This document shows positions 34,806-43,788 of a DNA stretch of 64,000 nucleotides, in pieces. Numbering within the stretch: the first letter of the stretch is position 1; the number at the start of each line of letters is the position of its first letter. The stretch is from Mobiluncus sp963511525 (GTDB lineage Bacteria; Actinomycetota; Actinomycetes; Actinomycetales; Actinomycetaceae), in assembly GCF_963511525.1 (NCBI RefSeq), contig NZ_CAUPIY010000001.1, positions 372,001-436,000 of the forward strand, written 5' to 3'. A program made the position numbers and the translations under genes. The notes under the pieces are model-generated. The model had not been told where the DNA came from. It saw only the letters and a program-made list of their open reading frames with translations, and made no database searches.

Positions 34806-35834
34806 TTATTTCTCCTCTTTCTTAAGCGGGGCCTTCTTGGTGGCCGGTTTATCGGTTTTGCCCGCGGTTGTCTTGGGGGCAGCTTTCTTGGTGGTGCCAG
34901 TCGTTCTCCGGGCAGGAGCCTTGGCACTGGTGGCAGCAGGTTTATCGGCCGCCGCAGTGGTTTTCGCAGCCGTTTTCCGAGCCGGCGCTTTCCGAGTGGC
35001 CGGTTTTGCGTCATCCGGGCTTTGGTCTGTATCAGCCACAGGGTTCGCCGCTGGCTCCGAGGTTTCGGACGTGGTAGAACTGGCCGGTTTCTTTCGTGCT
35101 GGCGATTTGGCAGCCGGCTTCGCGGCGAGAGGCTCAGGAGCCTGGGAAGCCGCGGCGGCCAGGTTGCCCGAACCGAGCTGATCGAAAGTCAGCGGCTTCA
35201 AAACCGGGGCGTTCGCTTGTTGAGCCACGCGTTGCTGGTTGCGCAAAGCCCGTTCCGCCTTGGCGTCACGCTTCGCTTGACGTTCGTCTTCGCGGCGCTT
35301 GCGCTGTTGGCTCACGGCGTCAGTCTTTTTCTTAACCGGGCCGATTACCATAGTCATGGAACGACCGTCCTGCCGGGGGGCGGACTCAACAACACCATCA
35401 TCTGCGATGTCTTCAGCCAAACGTTCCAAAAGTTTGATGCCCATTTCAGGGCGGCTCTGTTCCCGTCCCCGGAACTTAATCATGATTTTGACTTTGTCTC
35501 CGCCATCGAGGAAACGCAGAATGTGGCCTTTTTTCACCTCGTAGTCGTGGTCGTCAATCTTCAGTCCCAGGCGGATTTCTTTCAGCTGCGTACTGGCCTG
35601 ATTCCGGCGTTGATCGCGAGCCTTTTGCGCGGCTTCGTACTTGTATTTACCGTAATCCATCAGTTTGCACACCGGAGGATGCGCTTCGGGGGCAACTTCC
35701 ACCAGGTCCAGACCGGCGTCATCGGCCAAGGTGATAGCCTTCATAGTGGCCACCACTCCGATTTGTTCGCCGTTAGCACCAATCAGGCGCACTTCTGGCA
35801 CCCGAATTTGGTCATTAATCCTTACGTCAGTAAT
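34806..35834 (-). CDS. infC: Translation initiation factor IF-3 with long basic C-terminal tail, AUU start
   Basis: Residues 1-170 are a complete IF-3: the N-terminal domain with RINDQIRVPEVRLIG and KLMDYGKYKYE, then the C-terminal domain with KIMIKFRGREQSRPE and PRQDGRSMTMVIGP. No ATG, GTG or TTG fits the normal N-terminus. ATT at 35834 follows AAGGAG with a 5-base spacer and gives the expected beginning, so AUU is the probable start, as in E. coli, where it allows self-repression. The in-frame ATG at 35876 would add 14 residues of no IF-3 character. Residues about 195-342 form a Lys/Ala/Pro/Thr-rich, histone-like tail of unknown role. Confidence 0.93.
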   Translation of the reverse strand: MTDVRINDQIRVPEVRLIGANGEQIGVVATMKAITLADDAGLDLVEVAPEAHPPVCKLMDYGKYKYEAAQKARDQRRNQASTQLKEIRLGLKIDDHDYEVKKGHILRFLDGGDKVKIMIKFRGREQSRPEMGIKLLERLAEDIADDGVVESAPRQDGRSMTMVIGPVKKKTDAVSQQRKRREDERQAKRDAKAERALRNQQRVAQQANAPVLKPLTFDQLGSGNLAAAASQAPEPLAAKPAAKSPARKKPASSTTSETSEPAANPVADTDQSPDDAKPATRKAPARKTAAKTTAAADKPAATSAKAPARRTTGTTKKAAPKTTAGKTDKPATKKAPLKKEEK

Positions 35835-35845
35835 GAGGACTCCTT
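35832..35845 (-). promoter_or_regulatory. infC: Ribosome-binding site and AUU start codon of infC
   Basis: On the minus strand, AAGGAG (35845-35840) is followed by TCCTC and then ATT (35834-35832). The strong ribosome-binding site at ideal spacing decides for the AUU start. AUU is discriminated against by IF-3 itself, which is the known basis of infC autoregulation. Confidence 0.8.
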
Positions 35846-36259
35846 GCTTGTAACCACGCCGCGAGCCAAAGCACACACAAAGTTACCCCACGTCTGTGTC
35901 ATAAAAAGCACAGCCGAGCGCTTTAGACCGTAACCCAAGACGTGCGTCTCCGAAGGAAAACTGCACCGGGTGGAGGTGGGAAAACTTTCCGCTTGCTTCG
36001 GCATACAGCCGAACAGAGTAGATTCTAGCCTATCCGCGGGATTTTCGCACATTTCGTGTTTCCAAAGCATCTCGAAACCAAAGCAGCAACGGGACCACCC
36101 AAGGGTCGCCTAAAAAAACTACGAACACGACCGGGCTTGTGACTGCCCATTTGAGATTGTCCGGTGCAACCCAAGCTAACGCTCTGAATCCCCAAAAATC
36201 CCGGAAATGCCGCCTAAAATTACAATTGAGGTATCGACCTAGGGAAACGAGGCTGACCG
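35846..36259. promoter_or_regulatory. Divergent infC/hppA intergenic region
   Basis: About 410 bases between infC (minus) and hppA (plus) with no credible gene. On the infC side, TAGAAT (minus strand, near 36019-36024) is a plausible -10 box, giving an infC leader of about 180 bases that could hold a regulatory RNA. On the hppA side, GAGG lies before the ATG at 36260. I could not identify a known riboswitch or leader. Confidence 0.4.
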
Positions 36260-38968
36260 ATGATTCCTAACCTGAAAGCTCTGGCTGCAAGCTTCGCGGG
36301 GGCACTCCCGCAGACTGGCGCGAGACAGGGAGACGGACCCGGCGGCGGCGAGGCAAACCTGATACTTCCCGATTTATCCCTCGCCAACATACACGGCATA
36401 GCCGGTACCAGCCTGCTGATTTTCGGCATGGTAGTGTGCGTCGCCGGTCTGGTGTTTGGCATAGTGACGTTCTTTAAACTCCGCAGCCTGCCGGTACATC
36501 AATCCATGCTGGACGTCGCCGAACTCATTTATTCCACCTGCAAAGCCTACTTGGTGAAACAGGGGAAGTTCCTGTTGCTGCTGTGGGCTTTCATCACGGT
36601 CATCATCCTGGTCTATTACAAGGTGCTGGTGGGTTTTAGCTGGGGCAAAGTCGGGATTGTGGTGTTATTTAGCCTGCTGGGGATGGGCGGTTCGTTTGCC
36701 GTGGCCTGGTTTGGCATTCGGGTCAACACTTTCGCTAACGCCCGGGCGGCTTTTGCCTCGCTGCGCGGCAAGCCCTACCCCGTCCACCAGATTCCACTGC
36801 AGGCCGGGATGTCCATCGGAACCGTGCTGATTTCCCTCGAACTGTTCATGATGCTGGTTATTCTGGTGTTCCTGCCCGCTGACGTGGCCGGTTCGTGTTT
36901 CATCGGTTTTGCTATCGGGGAGTCACTAGGGGCGTCCGCGCTGCGTATCGCCGGGGGTATCTTTACCAAGATTGCCGATATCGGTGCGGACCTCATGAAG
37001 ATCGTGTTCAAAATCGATGAGGACGATCCGCGTAACCCCGGCGTTATCGCCGACTGCACCGGCGACAATGCCGGAGATTCGGTAGGTCCTTCCGCTGACG
37101 GTTTTGAAACCTACGGCGTCACCGGCGTGGCTCTGGTGACTTACGTCATTCTGGCAGTGCCGGACATTTCTATTCAGGCGCTGCTGCTGGTGTGGATCTT
37201 TACGGTGCGCGCGGCAATGATTCTCGGTGCGGCGCTGGCCTACGCCATCAACGCCCTGTGGGTCAAGGGGCGTTACGAGGACGCGAAACGCATGAACTTT
37301 GAAACCCCGCTGACGACACTGGTCTGGCTGACTTCGATTCTGTGCATCGTGCTGATTTTCCTGGTGACCTTCTTTGTGATGGGCGAACAAGGCAACCACC
37401 TGTGGCTGAAACTGGCGACCATCATTACCTGTGGAACCCTCGCGGGAGCCTTAATTCCAGAACTGGTGAAAGTGTTTACCTCTACCAAAGCGCGTTTCGT
37501 GCGGGAAACCGTGAAATCCTCTCGTGAGGGCGGTGCCTCATTGAACATTTTGTCCGGTATGGTTGCCGGCAACATGTCCGGATACTGGCTGGGAATTACG
37601 ATTGTGGGTCTGATGGGAATCGCTTTCCTGATTTCCCTGCTGATACCGGAATCCCTGATGGCAGCTCCGGCAGTATTTGCGTTTGGCCTGGTAGCTTTTG
37701 GTTTCTTGGGGATGGGTCCGGTGACCATCGCCGTTGATTCCTACGGTCCGGTCACCGACAATGCCCAATCAGTCTACGAACTGTCGCGTATCGAATCGGT
37801 AGAAAACATCGAAGCCGAGTTGATGGCTGACTTCACCATTAAACCCGCTTGGGACACCGCGAAACTCATGCTGGAGGACAACGACGGGGCCGGTAACACT
37901 TTTAAAGCCACGGCAAAGCCGGTTCTCATTGGTACCGCCGTGGTAGGCGCCACCACCATGATTTTCTCTATCATCATGACGCTCACAGATCGTCTGCAAG
38001 ATGCACAAGCCGTGGGCAATCTTTCACTGCTTCACGCCCCGTTCCTGCTGGGGTTGATTACCGGGGGCGCCGTCATTTACTGGTTCTCTGGGGCCTCTAT
38101 CCAGGCGGTAACGACCGGGGCAAACCGAGCTGTGGCGTTTATCAAAGAGAATATTCACCTCGATGCCAGCAACGAACGTGCCTCCGAAAAGGACAGCCGA
38201 GCGGTCGTCGAGATTTGCACGCAGTACGCCCAGCAGGGCATGTTGCTTATCTTTCTGGCGGTGTTCTTTGCCACACTGTCTTTCGCGTTTGTCGAGCCGT
38301 TCTTTTTCATCGGCTACTTGATTTCTATCGCTATTTTTGGCCTCTACCAGGCTATATTCATGGCTAACGCTGGCGGGGCTTGGGACAATGCAAAGAAAGT
38401 CGTGGAAGTCGATTTGCACATGAAAGGCACCGAACTGCACGATGCAACCATCGTCGGGGATACGGTCGGCGATCCGTTCAAGGACACGTCCTCGGTGGCT
38501 CTGAACCCGATTATCAAATTCACCACCTTGTTTGGCCTGTTGGCTGTGGAGTTAGCGGTGAGTTTAACGAACCAGGGTCAGGCGCGCTTGGTGCATATCC
38601 TGGCCGGGGTCTTTTTCGTGGCTTCAGCCTACTTCGTGTGGTGCAGTTTCTATCAGATGCGTATCCGCGGCGCCTCTCGTGACTCCATGCACGATCACGA
38701 ACCTCCGGTCGACACGGCTTTGAACGGAATCCCCAGCGTGAAAGACCGGGTCACCCGGCCGGCAATGAAGATTATGCCGCGTCCCGGTGGTATCGAAGCC
38801 CCCATTGACGCGGCCGCGCTAGACGAGATTCTCGACTCCTCACCAACGGATGACAGCCCGGACACCGACCTCTTGGATCAAGTTCCCGACCTTGAACTAA
38901 CGGAAGAATCATCGCCAAGCAATCCCCCGCAGCCACCTGACCAGGCTGCAGAAAGGAAAGGGGAATAA
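36260..38968 (+). CDS. hppA: Membrane-bound proton-pumping pyrophosphatase, divergent type
   Basis: A 902-residue protein with about 16 membrane segments that couples PPi hydrolysis to ion export. The pyrophosphate/Mg sites are intact: DDPRNPGVIAD (255-265), GDNAGDSVGPSAD (268-280), DSYGPVTDNA (493-502), and VGDTVGDPFKDT near the C-terminus. GNTFKA at 545-550 has Lys549, the residue of K+-independent H+-pumps. The loop wording (SVGPSADGFETYG rather than AGMAADLFETYA) places it with the divergent, Na+-inhibited H+-PPases known from Chlorobium limicola and Cellulomonas fimi. It has an acidic C-terminal tail of about 70 residues. It shares an operon with the following glycosyltransferase. Confidence 0.93.
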   Translation: MIPNLKALAASFAGALPQTGARQGDGPGGGEANLILPDLSLANIHGIAGTSLLIFGMVVCVAGLVFGIVTFFKLRSLPVHQSMLDVAELIYSTCKAYLVKQGKFLLLLWAFITVIILVYYKVLVGFSWGKVGIVVLFSLLGMGGSFAVAWFGIRVNTFANARAAFASLRGKPYPVHQIPLQAGMSIGTVLISLELFMMLVILVFLPADVAGSCFIGFAIGESLGASALRIAGGIFTKIADIGADLMKIVFKIDEDDPRNPGVIADCTGDNAGDSVGPSADGFETYGVTGVALVTYVILAVPDISIQALLLVWIFTVRAAMILGAALAYAINALWVKGRYEDAKRMNFETPLTTLVWLTSILCIVLIFLVTFFVMGEQGNHLWLKLATIITCGTLAGALIPELVKVFTSTKARFVRETVKSSREGGASLNILSGMVAGNMSGYWLGITIVGLMGIAFLISLLIPESLMAAPAVFAFGLVAFGFLGMGPVTIAVDSYGPVTDNAQSVYELSRIESVENIEAELMADFTIKPAWDTAKLMLEDNDGAGNTFKATAKPVLIGTAVVGATTMIFSIIMTLTDRLQDAQAVGNLSLLHAPFLLGLITGGAVIYWFSGASIQAVTTGANRAVAFIKENIHLDASNERASEKDSRAVVEICTQYAQQGMLLIFLAVFFATLSFAFVEPFFFIGYLISIAIFGLYQAIFMANAGGAWDNAKKVVEVDLHMKGTELHDATIVGDTVGDPFKDTSSVALNPIIKFTTLFGLLAVELAVSLTNQGQARLVHILAGVFFVASAYFVWCSFYQMRIRGASRDSMHDHEPPVDTALNGIPSVKDRVTRPAMKIMPRPGGIEAPIDAAALDEILDSSPTDDSPDTDLLDQVPDLELTEESSPSNPPQPPDQAAERKGE

Positions 38969-38970
38969 CC

Positions 38971-40035
38971 ATGAAACTGGCAATTAAATGGGAAAATGCC
39001 CAAGTTGACGAAGCCGGGCGAGTGTCCGGACACTCTGCCGGAGACACCCTGGTGCGACGGATCTTACGGAACTTCCCCGACTCCATCCTCATCGGCGGCT
39101 CCGCCCGCCGCGCCGAAAACTTCAGCGTGGCTCCGATTGAGATGCTCGACCCGACTGACACGGCCGTCATCAATATGGACGTCATTGACTCGCCCCGACT
39201 GTGGCAAAAAATGCACAACGCAGGCGCGGAAAAACCGCACATCATGAACTTTATGTGGTGGTCTCCACGCGAAATGACTACGGTAGAGGGCATTGCCTCG
39301 ATGGCCCTGTCTTGCGCCCTGTTCCCCACTTTTGCAAACTCGGAACGTACCGCCATGGAAGTCCGGGAGATTGCCGAGAAATGGACCGTGAAACCGCTGC
39401 ATGAACAGATGCAGCTGGGGTGGGTAAACCTGGGCTTCCGCCTGGCTCACGTCCGACCGCGGGTTGAGACAGAGGTCCCCGTCGTGCTCTACCCCTCGAT
39501 TTACCTTTCAGCAAAGAAGCGCCCGGATATTTTCTTGGATGTGGTCAACTGGGTACACCGCCAGATTCCGCTGCGGGTCGAGATGCGTTTGCACGAAACC
39601 CACCTGGTCAGCGAAGCCGCCATGAAGTTTTCCCATCGCGACTGGATTTGGGTGGGACCTTTGACCGCCACGCGTCAGTCCTATTGGGAGGCTCTGGCAC
39701 ATACGACCGCTTTCCTGGCGACCACCGAGGAAGAATCCTACGGCATCGAGTACGTAGAAGCCTTGGGCGCGGGAGTCATCGGCGTCTTTCCTGACCTCGA
39801 ATGGGCTCACGCCCTGGTGCCGGCAGACTACCCGTTCTTTTATAAGTCAGTGGAAGAAGCCAAGAACATGTTGTGGCAGGTCCTGGTTAAACCCGCGGAG
39901 GCTCGAAAGAAAATGGACGCGTCGGCCGGCGGTTCGATTCAGAAATGGATTGGCGAACACCACTCGGACGATGTCTTTGACGAAGCCCTGATTCAACACG
40001 TCGTGGACTGGCTGGGCGATATTCCCCACGCCTAG
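38971..40035 (+). CDS. Glycosyltransferase-like protein (GT-B fold)
   Basis: A 354-residue soluble protein. The C-terminal half has the nucleotide-sugar-binding pattern of GT4-type enzymes: WVGPLTATRQSYWEAL, then TTEEESYGIEYVEALGAGVIG. The N-terminal half is less conserved. Acceptor and donor cannot be inferred. The ATG at 38971, 2 bases after the hppA stop and behind AAAGGAAAGGGG, shows co-translation with the pyrophosphatase. Glycosyl transfer from nucleotide sugars does not itself release PPi, so the functional tie is unclear. Confidence 0.7.
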   Translation: MKLAIKWENAQVDEAGRVSGHSAGDTLVRRILRNFPDSILIGGSARRAENFSVAPIEMLDPTDTAVINMDVIDSPRLWQKMHNAGAEKPHIMNFMWWSPREMTTVEGIASMALSCALFPTFANSERTAMEVREIAEKWTVKPLHEQMQLGWVNLGFRLAHVRPRVETEVPVVLYPSIYLSAKKRPDIFLDVVNWVHRQIPLRVEMRLHETHLVSEAAMKFSHRDWIWVGPLTATRQSYWEALAHTTAFLATTEEESYGIEYVEALGAGVIGVFPDLEWAHALVPADYPFFYKSVEEAKNMLWQVLVKPAEARKKMDASAGGSIQKWIGEHHSDDVFDEALIQHVVDWLGDIPHA

Positions 40036-40158
40036 GGTCTTTCACAAGGGTGGTGGCGCTGGTAGCACTAGCGTCCCGTTTCGGGTTCGCAAGCGTTCCC
40101 GCCCACCCTTCCGGTAACGTCGCGTCACCTGGTGTGAGTGTGGCTCGTACGGAAGCCG

Positions 40159-40881
40159 TCAGCGCACGGGGAGAAGCTGCACGTAAGTGGCGCGTGGGGG
40201 GATTTCTGGCGAACGCAACAGGGATCTGTAAAAGCGTTTGACGGCAAGTTTCGCGGCGTCACGGTCGTCAGGGGTGCGGACTGTGACGACCAGTCCCCCC
40301 GCCGGACCGGCTGCGATGGTCTCAATTTCGGCGCCCGTATGGGCTGATAGCGAGCTGAGCAGTGTCGCGAGTTCGGCATCATGCCAAGCCGGAAGCCAAT
40401 CGTCGCCGCTGACCAGGGCGTTCAAAGCGGGCGGTCCTAGCATGATGCTCGGCGCATAGGCGTGAATCCACTCCGGGTTTTTCGCCAACGGCTTCGCTTG
40501 AGTAGCACCACCCAGCGCCACCGGGGCATCCAACCACAGAAATCCCTCAATAGCCAACGCCGCCAAAGCTATTCGCGCGGGGTTGACCAGCAGCGGCCGA
40601 TGGTGTCGCGGATCCCTCAACTCCGCGAAGCGTGCCGCGCTGGAATACACTGGCAAGGCAGCCCCGTAGGGGGCATAAACGGTCGAAAATGATGGCGATT
40701 CGCAGTTTCCTGAAAGTGCCACGGGAGCCTTCACGATGAGGCGTTCCGTTTGCAGCGCTGAAAACAGTTCAGCCTGCGCTGCCCCCACATCTTTGGCAGC
40801 TGCCAGTTCCAGGGCGCGCCCGGTTCCGGGCAGTAAATCACCGCAATCTGACGAATAGGGATTGTTTGCCAAATGTTTCAT
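40159..40881 (-). CDS. SseB-family protein
   Basis: A 240-residue protein with the SseB-type N-terminal domain (VYSSAARFAELRDPRHHRPLL; ALAALAIEGFLWLDAP) and a C-terminal alpha/beta part with TVRTPDDRDAAKLAVKRFY. The function of SseB-like proteins is not settled. In many actinobacteria this gene sits between priA/hisA and infC, and here it follows priA by 36 bases. Assignment rests on this position and on the N-terminal domain. Confidence 0.7.
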   Translation of the reverse strand: MKHLANNPYSSDCGDLLPGTGRALELAAAKDVGAAQAELFSALQTERLIVKAPVALSGNCESPSFSTVYAPYGAALPVYSSAARFAELRDPRHHRPLLVNPARIALAALAIEGFLWLDAPVALGGATQAKPLAKNPEWIHAYAPSIMLGPPALNALVSGDDWLPAWHDAELATLLSSLSAHTGAEIETIAAGPAGGLVVTVRTPDDRDAAKLAVKRFYRSLLRSPEIPPRATYVQLLPVR

Positions 40882-40917
40882 GAATGTTGCCGCGCTTTCA
40901 AACAGAGTCCCGCAGTT

Positions 40918-41658
40918 TTACTCCGCCAGACTCGCCAAGGCTTCGGTTACCGTGAAACGTTGCTCATAGATGGCTTTGCCAACAATGACACCCTCCAGGT
41001 TCGGGTGAACCTCCGCCAAGTCCCGCAGGGCGTGCAGGTCGCGCAGGGCAGACACACCCCCGCTCGCCACAACTTTTGCCGAACTGGATTGACACACGTG
41101 AGCCAGCAGTTCCAGGTTCGGCCCAGTCAAGGTGCCGTCTTTCGATACATCCGTCACCACGTAGCGGGCACACCCCAAGGCGTCCAAATCCCGCACAATC
41201 TGGTCCAACAGCGGCCCTTCACTGACCCAGCCGCGTCCATAAACTCGCTCGCCGCGCACGTCCAAACCGATTGCGATACGCTGCCCAAATCGCTCAATGG
41301 CCGTGGCGCACCACTGGGGATTTTCGATTGCGGCAGTACCCAGGTTTACCCGCGCCGCTCCGGCATCGAGCATGCGGCACAGCGAGTCATCATCACGCAA
41401 TCCCCCGCTGACCTCAACTTGCAAATCGGGATAGGCCCTAACAAGGGATTCGACCAGGTCGGCGTTGGAGCCTCGCCCGAAAGCCGCATCCAGGTCGACC
41501 AGGTGCAACCACTTGGCGCCAGCCGCCAGGAAGTCCGCCGCGACCTCCCCCGGCTCTCCATAGGTTTTTTCCGTCCCGACTTTCCCTTCGGTCAATCGGG
41601 TCGCTTTCCCGTTCACCAGGTCAATCGCCGGTAACAGTGTCAAAGTTTGCGCCTGCAC
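40918..41658 (-). CDS. priA: Phosphoribosyl isomerase A (HisA/PriA)
   Basis: A (beta/alpha)8-barrel of 246 residues. LLPAIDLVNGKATRL holds the first catalytic Asp and VTDVSKDGTLTGPN the second; EVSGGLRDDDS and SGGVSALRDL are the phosphate-binding loops. In actinobacteria this enzyme often serves both histidine (HisA) and tryptophan (TrpF) synthesis; whether it is bifunctional here depends on the absence of trpF elsewhere. The start is GTG 41658. It is about 8 kb from hisH, although the two normally adjoin. Confidence 0.92.
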   Translation of the reverse strand: MQAQTLTLLPAIDLVNGKATRLTEGKVGTEKTYGEPGEVAADFLAAGAKWLHLVDLDAAFGRGSNADLVESLVRAYPDLQVEVSGGLRDDDSLCRMLDAGAARVNLGTAAIENPQWCATAIERFGQRIAIGLDVRGERVYGRGWVSEGPLLDQIVRDLDALGCARYVVTDVSKDGTLTGPNLELLAHVCQSSSAKVVASGGVSALRDLHALRDLAEVHPNLEGVIVGKAIYEQRFTVTEALASLAE

Positions 41659-41786
41659 ACCATTCCCCTTCCGTTGTCTGTGCTCATACGATCTGAACGA
41701 TTATCTTTTCCCGGTTCCACCACGTTAGTCTTGCATACCACTGATAAATTGCGAATTCTTGAAGAATAAGCTCACTACAAACCATG

Positions 41787-41827
41787 CTAGAGGGTGGGGA
41801 AAACCTGTGTCTTCGCCCACCCTCTAG
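41787..41827 (-). terminator. Hairpin downstream of the CWB2-phosphatase gene
   Basis: A 12-base-pair perfect stem, CTAGAGGGTGGG at 41787-41798 with CCCACCCTCTAG at 41816-41827, around a 17-base loop, 58 bases after the stop. The T content after it on the minus strand is modest, so it may be an inefficient or Rho-assisted terminator. It also separates this gene from priA. Confidence 0.6.
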
Positions 41828-41884
41828 GATGATTCAGTTATCTCTGCGACTGCAAATTATGGCATTTACAGTTACCTGTTTCAG

Positions 41885-43720
41885 CTACTTCAAGGGCAGA
41901 TTTGCCGCTTTTAGAGCCGACTTAACCATGTCGATATTAGGAATTTGTGTATCGCGCGTCCCCGGCAGAGAGCCCGTGGAGCCATCCATGCGAATGGTCC
42001 AGGTCAACGTAGACGGTTGCATTCCCGCAGCGGTGTCCTTAGCTTCCCACTCGGGGAGGTTGGGGCTGGGCAGGTAGTACGTAGGATTGGGTAGCTTCAC
42101 CCAATTGTCAGCTTGGCCTCCCATCAAGTCAGACCACTGATCACCAAAGTTGCCAACAATTTGGTAACCCAGTTTTTCCTGAATATATTGGCGAGTGCCG
42201 GCTTTGAATTGTACCGTGTTGCACTTATTCTTCCCTAGGTCACAGCGCTTTTGCTCCTGCAAGTATTTCGGCATCGGCTTATCTTTCAAGAACTTGGTGA
42301 AGTACTTGTCCGCCTGGAACAAAGCATTGCCTTGCTCGTCAACGTAGCCCGCATCCTTCAGGTTCTTAACCGTGTAATCCTTTTGGGCATCGTTACGACC
42401 GGTCAAGCCGATGATTTCACAGCCTGCTGCTTTGACCTGCTTGACCAGGGCAACCATTCCGGGAGTGGCGGGCATCTGGTTCTTAGCAAACCATTCATCC
42501 TGGCCTTTCGGAGTGAACTGGAAGTTCATGAAGTTGTCTTCCATATCGTAGGTCCACAGGGTGGTGTCATCGGCGTCGAACACTGCTGCCGGTTTCTTTC
42601 CTTGAGCCACCGCGTCCTGGCAAGCCTTGGCAATACGCGGGGCAGCTTCGGCAGCAATGGAAGTCACGTCCTCAATGTAACGCGAGGAAACCTTGTTAGC
42701 GATTCCGTTCTCATCCGCGCTGTAGTAAGCCCTGATAGTCTTTTTGGCCAAGTCGAAAGAAATCAGATCTTTAGCCTGAAGGTTCTTTCCATTGGACCCG
42801 TCATCGCGGTACTGGAAAGTACGCTGGGCCACGCAAGCCAAGTTAGCCGAATCTTGTAGGGCTGCTGTGCCGCCGACAAAGGTTAGCGGCAAATCGGTGA
42901 CTACCGGGGAGCAGTCGGGCTTAGCCAAGTACAGGGGCATCTGTTGGATTGCAGCCGCCGGAACCGCAGTCAGCGCGTCGGGGAAATTCACCCCCGAAAC
43001 TAAGAATGCGCCCTTTGCACCAGTTTGCAGCTTGGCAATCTGTGCCGCAGTATCGTAGCGGTCCTTGCCACCAATCCGGGTAACCGGTTCGGCGGATTTG
43101 ACCATAGAATCAGGCACGACCTGTTCCCCACCGAAAATGGTAGCTTTACCGGCAACAGTTGCCTCGTGACCGGGACCTACCAGCAAGAGCGGGCTTCCCT
43201 TCGAGGCGGCATAGGCTCCTCCAGCCAAAGCATCCGGGAAGTTCATCCCCGAAGCGACAAAGTATTCTGCCGGTTTGGCAAACTTTTCACTAATCATCTT
43301 GGCGGTTTCGAAACGATCCTTGCCGAAGATCCGTTCAACTTCCAAACCCTTGATTGCTTCCAGTTGCTTTTCCACGCCAGAGGGCAGCACACTGTCTCCA
43401 CCGATAAGGTAGGCCTTCTTTGGCAGCAGCTTTTGCAGATAAGCCAATTGATCAGCGGAAAGAGACTTGCCCACCAAGAGGATTGGTGCCTTCTCCTTGG
43501 CGGCCAAAGGCCCTGCCGCCAGAGCGTCAGGGTAATTCATTCCCGTGGCCAAAACCACAGTTTTGGCAGCAGAGAAATATTGTTTCGCAATGTTTAGCGA
43601 GGTGTCATATCGATCCGTTCCGGAAATTCGAGCTTGTGGAGTAGCCACCGCTACACCGGCAAGCCCGAATGACAACGATGCTGCGGCAGCAACGGCCGCT
43701 AATGTGGTTAGTTTTTTCAT
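41885..43720 (-). CDS. Secreted CWB2-repeat protein fused to HAD acid phosphatase
   Basis: The 611-residue protein has a signal peptide (1-26) and three cell-wall-binding type 2 repeats at about 31-115, 130-208 and 214-292, each with a (R)I.G.DR(Y/F)(D/E)TA start and a (M/V)N(Y/F)PDAL core. Residues about 310-611 form a class-B/III HAD acid phosphatase: motif I FDADDTTLW (381-389), motif II GLTGRND (438-444), a later Lys and the metal motif GNFGDQWSDLMGG (523-535). It probably sits on the wall and releases phosphate from external esters. CWB2-type anchors need a secondary wall polymer. The ABC importer gene follows upstream, and the operon link is unproven. Confidence 0.88.
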   Translation of the reverse strand: MKKLTTLAAVAAAASLSFGLAGVAVATPQARISGTDRYDTSLNIAKQYFSAAKTVVLATGMNYPDALAAGPLAAKEKAPILLVGKSLSADQLAYLQKLLPKKAYLIGGDSVLPSGVEKQLEAIKGLEVERIFGKDRFETAKMISEKFAKPAEYFVASGMNFPDALAGGAYAASKGSPLLLVGPGHEATVAGKATIFGGEQVVPDSMVKSAEPVTRIGGKDRYDTAAQIAKLQTGAKGAFLVSGVNFPDALTAVPAAAIQQMPLYLAKPDCSPVVTDLPLTFVGGTAALQDSANLACVAQRTFQYRDDGSNGKNLQAKDLISFDLAKKTIRAYYSADENGIANKVSSRYIEDVTSIAAEAAPRIAKACQDAVAQGKKPAAVFDADDTTLWTYDMEDNFMNFQFTPKGQDEWFAKNQMPATPGMVALVKQVKAAGCEIIGLTGRNDAQKDYTVKNLKDAGYVDEQGNALFQADKYFTKFLKDKPMPKYLQEQKRCDLGKNKCNTVQFKAGTRQYIQEKLGYQIVGNFGDQWSDLMGGQADNWVKLPNPTYYLPSPNLPEWEAKDTAAGMQPSTLTWTIRMDGSTGSLPGTRDTQIPNIDMVKSALKAANLPLK

Positions 43721-43788
43721 GTTGTGTAGCCTAACAGTAGCGCGAATAAATTAATGTGAAATAGCAAAAATATATCTTCGTTCTCCCC

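Noticed and set aside
34698..35933. 411-codon open frame on the plus strand
   Set aside because: It lies antisense to infC and rpmI, whose products are clearly recognisable. It is low in complexity and arises from the Lys/Ala-rich IF-3 tail.
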